Source of the DNA: Cellulomonas composti
Lineage (GTDB): Bacteria; Actinomycetota; Actinomycetes; Actinomycetales; Cellulomonadaceae
Assembly (NCBI RefSeq): GCF_007990245.1
Contig: NZ_BJWG01000005.1
Coordinates: 124,001-188,000 of the forward strand
Reading direction: 5' to 3'
Length of the DNA stretch: 64,000 bases
Part shown: piece by piece, positions 20,101 through 28,346 of the stretch
How the letters are laid out: every line of letters starts with the position of its first letter
Numbering within the stretch: position 1 is the first letter of the stretch
Position numbers and translations under genes: made by a program
Notes under the pieces: generated by a model
What the model saw: only the letters and a program-made list of their open reading frames with translations
Told to the model about the DNA's origin: nothing
Database searches by the model: none

Positions 20101-20532
20101 GGCGTGCTGCGCGGATACCTCACGGGCAGCATCGACGCCGTGCTGCGCGTGCCCTCGACGACCCGGCCCGACGAGCACGCGTTCCTCGTCGTGGACTACA
20201 AGACGAACCGGCTCGGGTCGTTCGACGAGCCGCTGAGCACGTGGCACTACCGGCCCGCGGCGATGGTGGAGGCGATGTCCGAGCACCACTACCCGCTGCA
20301 GCTGCTGCTGTACTCGGTCGCGCTGCACCGGTTCCTGCGCTGGCGCATGCCGACGTACGACCCCGGTGCGCACCTGGGCGGTGGGCTCTACCTCTTCGTC
20401 CGGGGGATGCTCGGCCCGGACACCCCGGTCGTCGACGGTCCCGGCGGGCCGACGCCCACGGGCGTGCTGGCGTGGCGCCCGCCGACCGCGCTCGTGCTCG
20501 GCCTCTCCGACCTCTTGGCGGGTACCTCATGA
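17131..20532 (+). CDS. recB: Exodeoxyribonuclease V beta subunit RecB
   Basis: An 1133-residue UvrD-type helicase fused to a nuclease. Walker A is EASAGTGKTWT (residues 30-40); helicase motif II is VMVDEFQDTDPVQW; motif III LIGDPKQAIYAFRGAD; motif V VITVHASKGLQFPV; motif VI LRLAYVALTRA. The nuclease active site is near the end: LEFELP, then VVDYKTNRLG with the catalytic Asp and Lys. A Pro/Ala-rich linker at about 820-850 joins the two. GTG start overlapping the recC stop. All catalytic motifs are intact. Confidence 0.95.
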   Translation: MSGEPRDLEVFDVRAPLPGVETVVLEASAGTGKTWTIASLAVRYVAEQDVRLPELMLVTFGRMATGELRDRVRARLLEVERALRTPAARSSSDEVVALLADAAPGEVALRRARLARALAEFDAATITTTHGFCQQMLAMLGTTADVDHGATLLPDVADLEAEVVDDLYLRKYAADPAPLVTVPDARELAHAAMSDQEAVLEPHAAEPGTAEFHRFRLAQVAQQEMVRRKRASGVVDYDDLLTLVRDALLDPVTGAAAVERVRSAFRVVMVDEFQDTDPVQWQILRTAFHGRRTLVLIGDPKQAIYAFRGADVATYLRAAREGRRQTLAHNHRADPPVLAGLRPILEGAALGHRDIVVRPVQARRVGRRLSGGPPVVLRQLTRAAFGTTKVPLIGQIRTLLYADVATQVVETLRTCRVDVDSGAAPTSRPVAPGDIAVLVRVNRDAREVQKALTAAGVPAVISGLTSVFGTRAAQHWLTLLSALARPDDARRAAGAALTPFLGWTPDELGLADDAARDRLTERVRAWASTLAGHGVAAVLEAAAATGMRERVMRTDDGERELTDLRHVGESLHAAAVRDGLGASALLEWLRARIDESARDYTEERSRRLQTDAAAVQVITVHASKGLQFPVTMVPFAWDAWVQPSPQVLHLHRDDVRTLHVGGPGSPGYGEDLVAHQQDEAGEQLRLAYVALTRAHSQVVVWWAPSRNSERSPLSRLLLAQRDADGTPATEVPVPADEAVTAAFAALAARTDGALVHEVVATARPAARWSPPAAPVPALSLARWDRGLDTSWRRTSYTGLTSGAYDARHVAPAAEPEAFGVQDEPESASPAAAPTAGPGTPATPDEVAELRTLLSPMADLPAGTAFGTLVHHVLEHVDTRASDLAAEVALRCGEADRARVLPVGPQELADALLPSLHTPLGRLAGGRSLADVAPSDRLAELEFELPLAGGDVGARAAARLRDVATLLREHLPDDDAFASYADRLEDPALSAGVLRGYLTGSIDAVLRVPSTTRPDEHAFLVVDYKTNRLGSFDEPLSTWHYRPAAMVEAMSEHHYPLQLLLYSVALHRFLRWRMPTYDPGAHLGGGLYLFVRGMLGPDTPVVDGPGGPTPTGVLAWRPPTALVLGLSDLLAGTS

Positions 20533-22346
20533 CCGCACCGCTGCCGCTCGTCGAGGATCCCCGCGCCGACGTGCCCTGGCGTGTGCCGGGCCTGCTCGGG
20601 CCGTTCGCCGCCGCGGGCGTGCTGACGTCGGCGGACGTGCACGTCGCCCGGCGGGTCACGGGACTGTGCGGCGAGCAGGACGAGAGCGTGCAGCTCGCCG
20701 CGGCGCTCGCCGTCCGGGCGCTGCGCGCCGGTTCGGTGTGCGTCGTGCTCGCGGAGGCCGCCACGCTCGTCGTCGAACCCGCGCAGGACGACGACGCGGA
20801 CCCGAGCTCCCCCGCACCGACACCCGTGCACCTGCCGTGGCCGGAGGCTGCGGCGTGGGTCGCGGCCGTGCGCGCCAGCCCGGCCGTCGCGGACGGCGCC
20901 GACGGACCCGCGGACCGGCCGCTGCGGTGGTGCGACGGCCGGCTCTACCTCGACCGGTACTGGCGCGACGAGGTCGAGGTGCGCACGCAGGTCGCGCAGC
21001 GGCTCGTCCCGGTCCCGGTGGATCCCGACCGACTCGACGCGGCCGTGGATCGGCTGTTCCCGCGCGCCGAAGACGACCGCCAGCAGGCCGCGGTCCGCGC
21101 GGCCGCGACCTCCCGCCTGACCGTGCTGACGGGCGGGCCGGGCACCGGCAAGACGACGACGGTCGCGCGGCTCGTCGCCGCGCTGCAGGACGTCGCGGGG
21201 CCAGGGCTGCGGGTCGCGCTCGCGGCGCCGACCGGCAAGGCCGCCGCGCGCCTGCAGGAGTCGGTCAACGCAGAGCTACGGGCGCTCGCGCACGACGAGG
21301 ACCGCGAACGTGCCGGCGAGTTGCACGCCGGCACGGTGCACCGCCTGCTCGGCTGGGCCGGCAGCACGACGCGCTTCGCCCACGGACCCGGCCGTCGCCT
21401 CCCGCACGACGTCGTCGTGGTCGACGAGTGCTCGATGATGTCGCTGTCGCTGATGGCGCGGCTGATGTCCGCCGTGCGGCCCGACGCCCGCCTGGTCCTG
21501 GTCGGCGACGCCCACCAGCTCGCGAGCGTCGAGGCGGGCGCCGTGCTCGGCGACCTGGTCGCCGGGCTCGATCAGGGCGTCGTCGAGCTCACGCGCGAGC
21601 ACCGGTTCGGGGCGGACCTGGCCGCTCTCGCGCGCGCGATCCGCACCGGCGACGACGACCTCACGATCGCGCTGCTGCGCGCGGGCGGACGGCACGTGCA
21701 GTGGGTGCCGACGACGGGGCCGGTGCCGACCGCGACGGACGTCGCGAGCCTCGAGGCGGACGTCCGCTCGACGGGTCGGGCGCTCGTCGAGGCTGCGCGC
21801 GCGGGTGATGCGGCACGGGCGCTCTCGGCGCTCGACGAGCACCGGCTGCTGCTGGCCCACCGCCGCGGACCCGCGGGCGTCGCGCACTGGGCCGCCGTCA
21901 CGCAGGACTGGGTCGCCCAGGAGTCGGGCGGGCGGTCGTCTGCGCCGTTCCCGGTGGGTCGACCGCTCATCGTCACCCGCAACGACCGGGCCACCGGGCT
22001 CTACAACGGCGACACCGGCGTCGTTGTCGCGACGCCGGACGGCGTGACCTGCGCGTTCGGCGCTCCGGACGCCGTCGTGACCGTGCCGACGCACCGGCTC
22101 CCGGCGACCCAGAGCGTGTACGCGATGACGGTGCACCGCGGCCAGGGCAGCCAGTTCACGCGCGTCACGGCGCTCCTGCCGCCCGCCGGCTCGCCGCTGC
22201 TGACGCGTGAGCTCCTGTACACGGCCGTGACGCGTGCTCGCGAGCTGATCCGCGTCGTCGGGAGCGAGGCCGCGGTGCGGGCAGCGGTCCGACGCCCCGT
22301 CCAGCGCGCGAGCGGCCTGGCCCGGCCGGGCGGTCTCAGCGGCTAA
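20529..22346 (+). CDS. recD: Exodeoxyribonuclease V alpha subunit RecD
   Basis: A 605-residue SF1B 5'-3' helicase. Walker A is TGGPGTGKTTT (about residue 200); LAAPTGKAAARLQES, HAGTVHRLLGW, VVVDECSMMSLSLM, LVGDAHQLASVEAG and TREHRFG follow in the RecD order; the C-terminal VHRGQGSQF and YTAVTRAREL are motifs V and VI (the usual VHKSQGSE reads VHRGQGSQ here). The ATG overlaps the recB stop, so all three subunits are translationally coupled. Its 3' end overlaps the convergent esterase gene by 11 bp. Confidence 0.95.
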   Translation: MTAPLPLVEDPRADVPWRVPGLLGPFAAAGVLTSADVHVARRVTGLCGEQDESVQLAAALAVRALRAGSVCVVLAEAATLVVEPAQDDDADPSSPAPTPVHLPWPEAAAWVAAVRASPAVADGADGPADRPLRWCDGRLYLDRYWRDEVEVRTQVAQRLVPVPVDPDRLDAAVDRLFPRAEDDRQQAAVRAAATSRLTVLTGGPGTGKTTTVARLVAALQDVAGPGLRVALAAPTGKAAARLQESVNAELRALAHDEDRERAGELHAGTVHRLLGWAGSTTRFAHGPGRRLPHDVVVVDECSMMSLSLMARLMSAVRPDARLVLVGDAHQLASVEAGAVLGDLVAGLDQGVVELTREHRFGADLAALARAIRTGDDDLTIALLRAGGRHVQWVPTTGPVPTATDVASLEADVRSTGRALVEAARAGDAARALSALDEHRLLLAHRRGPAGVAHWAAVTQDWVAQESGGRSSAPFPVGRPLIVTRNDRATGLYNGDTGVVVATPDGVTCAFGAPDAVVTVPTHRLPATQSVYAMTVHRGQGSQFTRVTALLPPAGSPLLTRELLYTAVTRARELIRVVGSEAAVRAAVRRPVQRASGLARPGGLSG

Positions 22347-23097
22347 TCGGCAGCCAGTCCAGGACCGCACGGACCTGCTCGTCCCAGTAGCCCCACTCGT
22401 GCGCGCCCGGGCCGTCGACGTCGCGGTGCACCGGGATGCCGCGCTCGTCGGCGCACGCGAGGAACCGCAGGTTCTGGTCGTGCAGGAAGTCCTCGGTACC
22501 GCACGCGACGAACAGCGCAGGCAGCGTCGCGGGATCGGCGCGGTCGAGCAGGTCGAGCAGGTCGTCGTCGGGCCCGGGCGGCAGACCGCCCCACACGTGC
22601 GGCACGGTCTGGGTGCGCAGGCCCTCGTCGGGCGCGATGTCGAGCGCTCCCGAGAGCGAGGCCGCCGCGGCGAACCGGTGCGGTTCGCGCAGCGCCCACT
22701 TGAGCGCGCCGTACCCGCCCATCGACAGCCCCGCGACGAACGTGTCCTCGCGCCGCGTCGAGACCCGGAAGAACGACGCGACGACCTCGGGGAGCTCCTG
22801 CGACAGGAACGTCCAGTACGCGGCGCCGTGCCGCTCGTCGGCGTAGAACGAGCGGCCCACGCGCGGCATGACGACCGCCAGACCCCTCTCGTCGGCGTAG
22901 CGCTCGACCGACGTGCGCCGCGTCCAGATCGTCTCGTCGTCGGACAGGCCGTGCAGCAGGTACAGCACGGGTGGCGGGTCGTCGGAGGCGACCCCCGCCA
23001 GCCCGATCTGCGCACGGGTGGCCTGCGGCAGCAGCACGGTGATCGACGTGCTCTCCTCGAGCACCTCGGAGAAGAAGTGGCAGGTCACCAGCGCCAT
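22336..23097 (-). CDS. Alpha/beta-hydrolase esterase (esterase D / CE1-like)
   Basis: A 253-residue esterase. Seen: YLLHGLSDDETIW oxyanion region, the nucleophile elbow GLSMGGYGALK, a probable acid Asp in ACGTEDFLHD and His in GAHEWGYW. The pattern is that of tributyrin esterase/S-formylglutathione hydrolase-like proteins, which also include carbohydrate esterases. No signal peptide is seen, so it is probably cytoplasmic. GAGGAGG upstream of the ATG at 23097 supports the start. Nearby HtrA and GH6 genes on the same strand are exported, so a shared role in plant-polymer use is only a possibility. Confidence 0.85.
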   Translation of the reverse strand: MALVTCHFFSEVLEESTSITVLLPQATRAQIGLAGVASDDPPPVLYLLHGLSDDETIWTRRTSVERYADERGLAVVMPRVGRSFYADERHGAAYWTFLSQELPEVVASFFRVSTRREDTFVAGLSMGGYGALKWALREPHRFAAAASLSGALDIAPDEGLRTQTVPHVWGGLPPGPDDDLLDLLDRADPATLPALFVACGTEDFLHDQNLRFLACADERGIPVHRDVDGPGAHEWGYWDEQVRAVLDWLPISR

Positions 23098-23196
23098 CGG
23101 TCGGCCTCCTCGTCGTCGCCCGGGTGTCCTCGTGCGTCGACGCCCAGCCTGGCAGAGATCTCCGGCCGGGCGCGGGGACCGTGCGGCTCGCACGGT

Positions 23197-24480
23197 TCAG
23201 TCGGCCGGGCCCGCGACGAGCGTCACGGTCGCGGACGCCGTCGCACCGGTGCTCGCCGAGAGCCAAGTGAGCGCGACCTCGTCGCCGGGCTGGAAGCCGT
23301 CGAGTGCCGCGCTCAGCTCGTCGGACGACGAGACCGCGACCCCCCCGACCGACGTGATCACGTCGCCGGCGGCCAGCCCGGCCGTGACGGCGGGTGTGCC
23401 GTCGATGACGCCGGCGATCGTCGCGCCGCTCGTGGTGCCGGCCGACGCCCCGGAGCCGGTCGTCGTGCTCGCGAGCTGGACGCCGAGGAACGCCGGGTAG
23501 CCGAGCGTGATGCCGGTGCCACCCTCGCCGGACTCGATGAGCTCGGCGATCGCGAGCGCGTCCTGGATGTCGATCGCGTACGCGACGGTCACCCACGACC
23601 CGCTGGAGGCGGCCGTCGTGATGCCGACGACCTCACCCTCCGCGTCGACGACGGGCCCTCCGGAGTCGCCGGAGACGACGTCGGCCTGCAGCTCGACGAG
23701 CCCGTCGAGCGTCTCGGTGCCGGCGCCCTCGGTCGTCGCGGTCATCGTCTGGTCCAGCGCGGTCACGACACCGACGGCCGCGACCAGGTCGCCGGTCCCC
23801 TCGGCGTTGCCGATCGCGGTGATCGCGTCGCCGACGGCCACGCCGTCGTCGTCGATCGTCACCGTGGCGAGCCCGCTCGCACCCTCGAGTTGCAGGACCG
23901 CGACGTCCGCGTCCGGCGCCGTCCCGACGACCGTCGCGGTGTACGTCGCGCCGGTCGACTCGACCGTGACCTCGATCGACGTCGCGCCCTCGATCACGTG
24001 GTTGTTCGTCAGCACGAGACCGTCCGACGTCAGTGCCATCCCCGTGCCCGCGGACGTGGCCTGCTCGTAGCCGAGCGTGCTGACGATCGTCACCACGCCC
24101 ACCTCCTGCTCCGCGTCGGCCGCGACGGCGGACGTCACCCCGCCCGCGGTCGACCCCGACGACGAGCCGTCGGTGCCACCGCCGACGGCATCGCCCGCCG
24201 GGCCGCCGGACCAGCCACCCGCTGCCCCACCGCTCTGAGCGCCACCGTCCTTCGAACCGCCGGGGAACCCGTACGCGGCGCCCTGCGCCGTCCCGTTCGC
24301 CGTGCTGATCGCGGTCGAGGCGGACGCGCTGGTGTCCTCGGTCGCGGAGCGGACGACCGCTGCCACGCCGAGCGCCACGGCGAGCGCGACGGCCGGGGCG
24401 ATGCCGAGCACCACGAGCCGCAGGGTGCGCGGCGACGAGCGGTGCGTCTCGACCGGCTGGTGGGTGGTCTGCTCCGTCAT
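23197..24480 (-). CDS. HtrA/DegP-like membrane-anchored serine protease with PDZ domain
   Basis: A 427-residue trypsin-fold protease. One membrane helix at about 20-43 anchors it with the rest outside. A Gly/Ser-rich linker covers 60-120. The catalytic triad is H161 (TNNHVIEG), D192 (DADVAVLQ) and S273 (SGDSGGPVV). A PDZ domain fills about 340-425 (GVIDGTPAVTAGLAAGDVIT). This is the usual actinobacterial DegP/PepD layout for handling misfolded envelope proteins. The ATG at 24480 gives the anchor directly; upstream sequence has no membrane signal. AAGGAGGAC precedes the start. Confidence 0.9.
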   Translation of the reverse strand: MTEQTTHQPVETHRSSPRTLRLVVLGIAPAVALAVALGVAAVVRSATEDTSASASTAISTANGTAQGAAYGFPGGSKDGGAQSGGAAGGWSGGPAGDAVGGGTDGSSSGSTAGGVTSAVAADAEQEVGVVTIVSTLGYEQATSAGTGMALTSDGLVLTNNHVIEGATSIEVTVESTGATYTATVVGTAPDADVAVLQLEGASGLATVTIDDDGVAVGDAITAIGNAEGTGDLVAAVGVVTALDQTMTATTEGAGTETLDGLVELQADVVSGDSGGPVVDAEGEVVGITTAASSGSWVTVAYAIDIQDALAIAELIESGEGGTGITLGYPAFLGVQLASTTTGSGASAGTTSGATIAGVIDGTPAVTAGLAAGDVITSVGGVAVSSSDELSAALDGFQPGDEVALTWLSASTGATASATVTLVAGPAD

Positions 24481-24614
24481 GGTCCAGTCCTCCTTCGCGC
24501 CGCCCGCGGTGGGGGCGCCTGGAGAACAGAGAACCTCCGCGAACCGGACGCGGGCTGCGCGTGGCCTCGGAGCTCGCTGTGAGCTGCGCGCCGACCCGTC
24601 AGCGCGCGGAGTCG

Positions 24615-25658
24615 TCAGCGCGCGCGCAGACGCACCAGGTCGAGCGCGTACTGCTGCCACCACTGGCCCGCCGCGGGCCCACCGTTGCAGGCGCCGTCGG
24701 ACTCACCCGGGCGCTTCACCCACAGGAGCCCGTCCAGCGGGTAACCGGCCGTGGACAGCGCGGGCCGCCGGCCCAGGCCCTGTCCGGGCGGGTTGCACCA
24801 CTGGCCGTTCGCCGTGGCCTGACCGTTGCGCGACGTGTCGACGACGAAGTGGCGGTGCGCCGAGCCGACGCCGAGCCTCGACAGCGCGGTGCCGACGTCG
24901 CGTCCGTAGGCCTGCTCGTCGGACGTGGCGTTGAAGTTGGAGACGTTGGTGAAGAAGCCGCGCGCCTTGCCGACGCCCGCAGCCTTGAGGCGGGCGGCCG
25001 TGTCCGTCGCGCTGCGCCAGTTCGAGTGCCCCGCGTCGAGGTAGACCCACGCGCCCGTCGCGGCGAGCGCCGCGGTGGCGTCCTTGAGGAGGCGGTTGCG
25101 CGTGGCGTCGGCGCAGTCGGACATGAGGGCGTCCGGCTCGAGCAGCACGATCGCGCGGCTGCTCCCGCTGACCGCACCGTCGGTCAGCCCCTTCGCGATC
25201 TGCGCGATCCAGCCGGGGTAGGTCTCGGGTGTCAGGCCGCCCCCTGAGTACCCGCCGCAGTCCCGGTTCGGGATCGCGTAGACGACGATCGCCGGCGTGC
25301 GCTTCGCGGTCCGTGCGGCCTTGACGTACTGCGCGACCGACGCACGCGTCTGCTCGAGCGTGCCCCAGTCGCCGACCCACCGTGCCTGCGGCGCCGACGA
25401 GATGATCTTGAGCTTCGCGGCGAGTGCGGTGTTGCCCGCGGCCTTCGCGGCCCGGACCGCCTCGAGCGCCTGGCTCTCGGTGTCGACGTACAGCGGCTGC
25501 GTCAGCCGCGGGTCGACCTCGGACCCGCTCGGCGCCACCCCGAGCGCCGCGACAGGAGCAGCGGGCAGCGCGCCGACGAGCGCGCCCGCGAGCGCCAGGG
25601 CGATCGTCCGGCGTCGCAGGAGGCGCGCGCGACCGTGGGCTGCGGAGGCTGACGTCAC
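24615..25658 (-). CDS. Secreted glycoside hydrolase family 6 cellulase
   Basis: A 347-residue GH6 enzyme (endoglucanase/cellobiohydrolase family, inverting hydrolysis of beta-1,4-glucan). A signal peptide covers about 1-39 (RARLLRRR, hydrophobic core, AAPVAA). The conserved Asp residues are D133 in YAIPNRDCGGYSGGG and the catalytic acid D176 in VLLEPDALMSD; WVKRPGESDGAC near the end is the typical C-terminal loop. The catalytic domain fills the whole mature protein: no CBM2 or linker is present, unlike many Cellulomonas cellulases. The GTG at 25658 directly precedes the signal peptide. No CebR-type operator was seen upstream. Confidence 0.93.
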   Translation of the reverse strand: MTSASAAHGRARLLRRRTIALALAGALVGALPAAPVAALGVAPSGSEVDPRLTQPLYVDTESQALEAVRAAKAAGNTALAAKLKIISSAPQARWVGDWGTLEQTRASVAQYVKAARTAKRTPAIVVYAIPNRDCGGYSGGGLTPETYPGWIAQIAKGLTDGAVSGSSRAIVLLEPDALMSDCADATRNRLLKDATAALAATGAWVYLDAGHSNWRSATDTAARLKAAGVGKARGFFTNVSNFNATSDEQAYGRDVGTALSRLGVGSAHRHFVVDTSRNGQATANGQWCNPPGQGLGRRPALSTAGYPLDGLLWVKRPGESDGACNGGPAAGQWWQQYALDLVRLRAR

Positions 25659-25714
25659 GCGCCGATGGTAGGCGCCCGTGGCGCCGCTCGGCACCGATCG
25701 CGGGCTCGTCGTGC

Positions 25715-26014
25715 TCACACGTCCACCAGCCGGAGCAGCACGTGCGCGTGGTCCCCCGCGCCGACGGACTCGGCGCGCCGCACGGCCGCCTTGACGGGCA
25801 ACGCGTACGTCGTCGCGCCCGGGAAGATCGAGGTCCGCCACGTCGTGCGGCCGATCGTCACCTCGACGCGCACAGAGCCGAACCCGCGGGTCACCCCGGC
25901 GGCGACGTCAGCGATCTCGTCGGCCACGTCGGTGGGCACGTCCACGAAGGTCCACGAGTCGTGCTTGCGCGCGTCCCACAGGTGCAGATCGGCGTCGAAC
26001 TCGTACTCGACCAT
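25715..26014 (-). CDS. DUF1905 domain protein
   Basis: A 99-residue protein covering the DUF1905 fold completely: WTFVDVPTDVADEI, GFGSVRVEVTIGRTTWRTSIFP, and YALPVKAAVRRAESVGAGD followed by a final beta strand. The family is small, soluble and of unknown biochemical role. The ATG at 26014 matches the family start; nine upstream codons in frame are not conserved. It is divergent from the PASTA lipoprotein gene, with 115 bp between starts. Confidence 0.88.
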   Translation of the reverse strand: MVEYEFDADLHLWDARKHDSWTFVDVPTDVADEIADVAAGVTRGFGSVRVEVTIGRTTWRTSIFPGATTYALPVKAAVRRAESVGAGDHAHVLLRLVDV

Positions 26015-26129
26015 GCGGACATCGTCGCGCACGCCACCCACACGGCGACCGAGCCGCGCGCATGGTCAAGAAGTTCGGCCCACCGGTCGATGTCATGGGC
26101 ACAACCTGCTGCCCTACCAGGAGTTCGCC

Positions 26130-26771
26130 ATGCACAAGCACCCCATGCGCGTCGCCCTCACCGCGCTGCTTGCGGTCGCGTTCCTCGGCGCGTGCGGCTC
26201 CGAGGGCGAGGACGTTCCACCGCCCACCACGCCGGATGTCGTCGGCCAGCGCCTGGATGTCGCACTGAGCGACCTGACGCGCGCGGGTGTCCCCGAGGAC
26301 GAGGTCGAGGTCGTCGGCGGAGGCGCCTTCGGTGTGGTCGACGAGTCCAACTGGGAGGTCTGCGAACAGGACCCGGCGCCGGGACAGCCTGCCGTGGCCG
26401 TGCGGGTCGTCGTCGACCGAACGTGTGAGATCGAGTCCGCCGAGCCCGAGCCGTCGGAGCCGACCGAGGAGCCCGAGCCGTCGGAACCGATCGAGGAGCC
26501 CGAGCCGTCGGAGCCGGCTGCAACTCCTGCGCTACCGGAGACCTTCACCATGCCGGACGTCGTCGGCGCGAACCTCCAGGACGCCCAGGACCTGCTGCAG
26601 AGCCTCGGTTCCTACGCGATGGACCAGCAGGACGCGTCGGGGCTGGGCCGGGTGCAGGTGCTCGATCGCAACTGGAAGGTGTGCAGCCAGGACCCGGCGG
26701 CGGGGACGGAGGCGTCCGTAGACATCCTCGTGACGCTCGCGGCCGTCAAGCTCGACGAGCTCTGCCCCTGA
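26130..26771 (+). CDS. PASTA-domain lipoprotein
   Basis: A 213-residue lipoprotein: signal peptide 1-20 with lipobox LGAC (cleavage before Cys21), then two PASTA-like repeats. The first is at about 33-90 (PDVVGQRLDVALSDLTRAGV) and the second at about 143-210 (MPDVVGANLQDAQDLLQSLG). They are joined by a tandem acidic linker of EPSEPxEEP units at about 95-125. PASTA repeats bind peptidoglycan fragments or organise cell-wall proteins. Each repeat carries a WxVC-Q-PxxG element with a Cys, so a disulphide is possible. CAGGAG precedes the ATG. Confidence 0.88.
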   Translation: MHKHPMRVALTALLAVAFLGACGSEGEDVPPPTTPDVVGQRLDVALSDLTRAGVPEDEVEVVGGGAFGVVDESNWEVCEQDPAPGQPAVAVRVVVDRTCEIESAEPEPSEPTEEPEPSEPIEEPEPSEPAATPALPETFTMPDVVGANLQDAQDLLQSLGSYAMDQQDASGLGRVQVLDRNWKVCSQDPAAGTEASVDILVTLAAVKLDELCP

Positions 26772-26810
26772 CGACCATGGAGCCGGCCGCCCGGCGCAGT
26801 CCTTCGTCGC

Positions 26811-28268
26811 TCAGGCGCGCAGGGCCATCGTGCTCGCGCGCACGGGGGCGTGCAGGTCAGTCGCCCCGGTCAGCGCACGGTCGATCGCGGCGGCCGCCGC
26901 GCGGCCCTCGGCGATGGCCCACACGATGAGCGACTGACCGCGTCCGCAGTCGCCCGCGGCGTAGACACCCGGGACGGGGGTCGCGAAGTCGTCGTCGCGC
27001 ACCAGGACGCCGCGGCCGTCGATCTCGACACCGAGCTGCTCGACGATCGCCCCTCGCTCGGGACCGGCGAAGCCGAGCGCGAGCACGACGAGCTGAGCGG
27101 GCAGCGTGCGCTCGGTGCCGGCGACGGGCGAGAACCCGGTGGCCGTGCGCTCGACGTCGACGAGCCGCAGGCCCGTGACCACCCCGTCGTCGCCCTCGAT
27201 CGCGAGCGTGCTGACGGCGAACACGCGCTCGCCGCCCTCCTCGTGCGCGCTGTTGACGCGGAAGACCTGCGGGTAGGTGGGCCACGGCTGGCCGGCCGGC
27301 CGCTCGTGCGGCGGTTCGGCGAGGATCTCGAGCTGTGTGATGGACCGGGCGCCCTGGCGCACGGCCGTCCCGACGCAGTCGGCGCCGGTGTCACCGCCGC
27401 CGATCACGACGACGTCGCGGTCGGTCGCGAGCGGCTGGCCCACGGGCGCCTGGCCGAGCGCGGCCAGGTTCGCGGGCACGAGGTACTCCATCGCGGTGCG
27501 CACCCCGGCCAGGTCGCGGCCGGGCACGGGCAGGTCGCGCGGGATCGTCGAGCCGACCGTGAGCAGCACGGCGTCGTGGCGACTGCGCAGCTCGTCGCCC
27601 GTGATGTCACCACCGACGTCGACGCCGCAGCGGAACACGGTGCCCTCGGCACGCATGACGTCGAGGCGGCGCTCGAGGATCGCGGCGGGCAGCTTGTACT
27701 CGGGGATGCCGTAGCGCAGCAGGCCGCCCGGGGCGTCGGCGCGCTCGTACACGCACACGGTGTGCCCGGCGCGCGTGAGCTGCTGGGCTGCCGCGAGGCC
27801 CGCGGGCCCGGACCCGACGACCGCGACCGAGTGGCCCGTCATCCGGTGCGGCGGCGCCGGCTGCACGAGGCCGCGCTCGAACGCCTCCTCGACGATGCTC
27901 AGCTCGATGTTGCGGATCGTCACGGGCGGCTGGTTGATGCCGAGCACGCATGCCGACTCGCACGGCGCCGGGCAGATCCGGCCCGTGATCTCCGGGAAGT
28001 TGTTCGTCATGTGCAGGCGGTCCGCGGCGTCCTGCCACTGCCCGCGCCAGACGAGGTCGTTCCACTCCGGCATGACGTTCCCGAGCGGACACGCGTGGTG
28101 GCAGAACGGCACGCCGCAGTCCATGCAGCGGCCCGCCTGCCGCGCGACCATCGCGCCGGCCTGGCTCGGCCCGTGCACCTCGGCCCAGTCCAGGATCCGG
28201 ACGGAAACTGCTCGGTCGGCGGGCAGCTCACGGTCACGTGTGCGCAGGAAGCCCCGGGGATCGGCCAT
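26811..28268 (-). CDS. gltD: Glutamate synthase small subunit (GltD), orphan
   Basis: A 484-residue GltD-type flavoprotein. Two 4Fe-4S clusters are indicated by CMDCGVPFCHHACPLGN and CPAPCESACVLG. The FAD site is VAVVGSGPAGLAAAQQL (about residue 150), the NADPH site VVVIGGGDTGADCVGTA (about 290), and a final FAD loop GVYAAGDCGRGQSLIVWAI. The subunit supplies NADPH electrons to GltB, which makes glutamate from glutamine and 2-oxoglutarate. No gltB lies beside it here: its upstream neighbour is an amylosucrase. Either GltB is elsewhere or this is a related GltD-like oxidoreductase. The ATG at 28268 begins the family motif MADPRGFL. Confidence 0.9.
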   Translation of the reverse strand: MADPRGFLRTRDRELPADRAVSVRILDWAEVHGPSQAGAMVARQAGRCMDCGVPFCHHACPLGNVMPEWNDLVWRGQWQDAADRLHMTNNFPEITGRICPAPCESACVLGINQPPVTIRNIELSIVEEAFERGLVQPAPPHRMTGHSVAVVGSGPAGLAAAQQLTRAGHTVCVYERADAPGGLLRYGIPEYKLPAAILERRLDVMRAEGTVFRCGVDVGGDITGDELRSRHDAVLLTVGSTIPRDLPVPGRDLAGVRTAMEYLVPANLAALGQAPVGQPLATDRDVVVIGGGDTGADCVGTAVRQGARSITQLEILAEPPHERPAGQPWPTYPQVFRVNSAHEEGGERVFAVSTLAIEGDDGVVTGLRLVDVERTATGFSPVAGTERTLPAQLVVLALGFAGPERGAIVEQLGVEIDGRGVLVRDDDFATPVPGVYAAGDCGRGQSLIVWAIAEGRAAAAAIDRALTGATDLHAPVRASTMALRA

Positions 28269-28346
28269 GCCCGAACCGTATATGCGCGCGACATCCGAGC
28301 CGGACACCCAAGGTCCCACGCGACGCCGGAGCCGCGTAGCCGCCGC

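Noticed and set aside
17970..22346. Very long open frame over recB-recD in another frame
   Set aside because: Arg/Ala-rich shadow caused by high G+C; only its 3' part coincides with recD, which starts at 20529.
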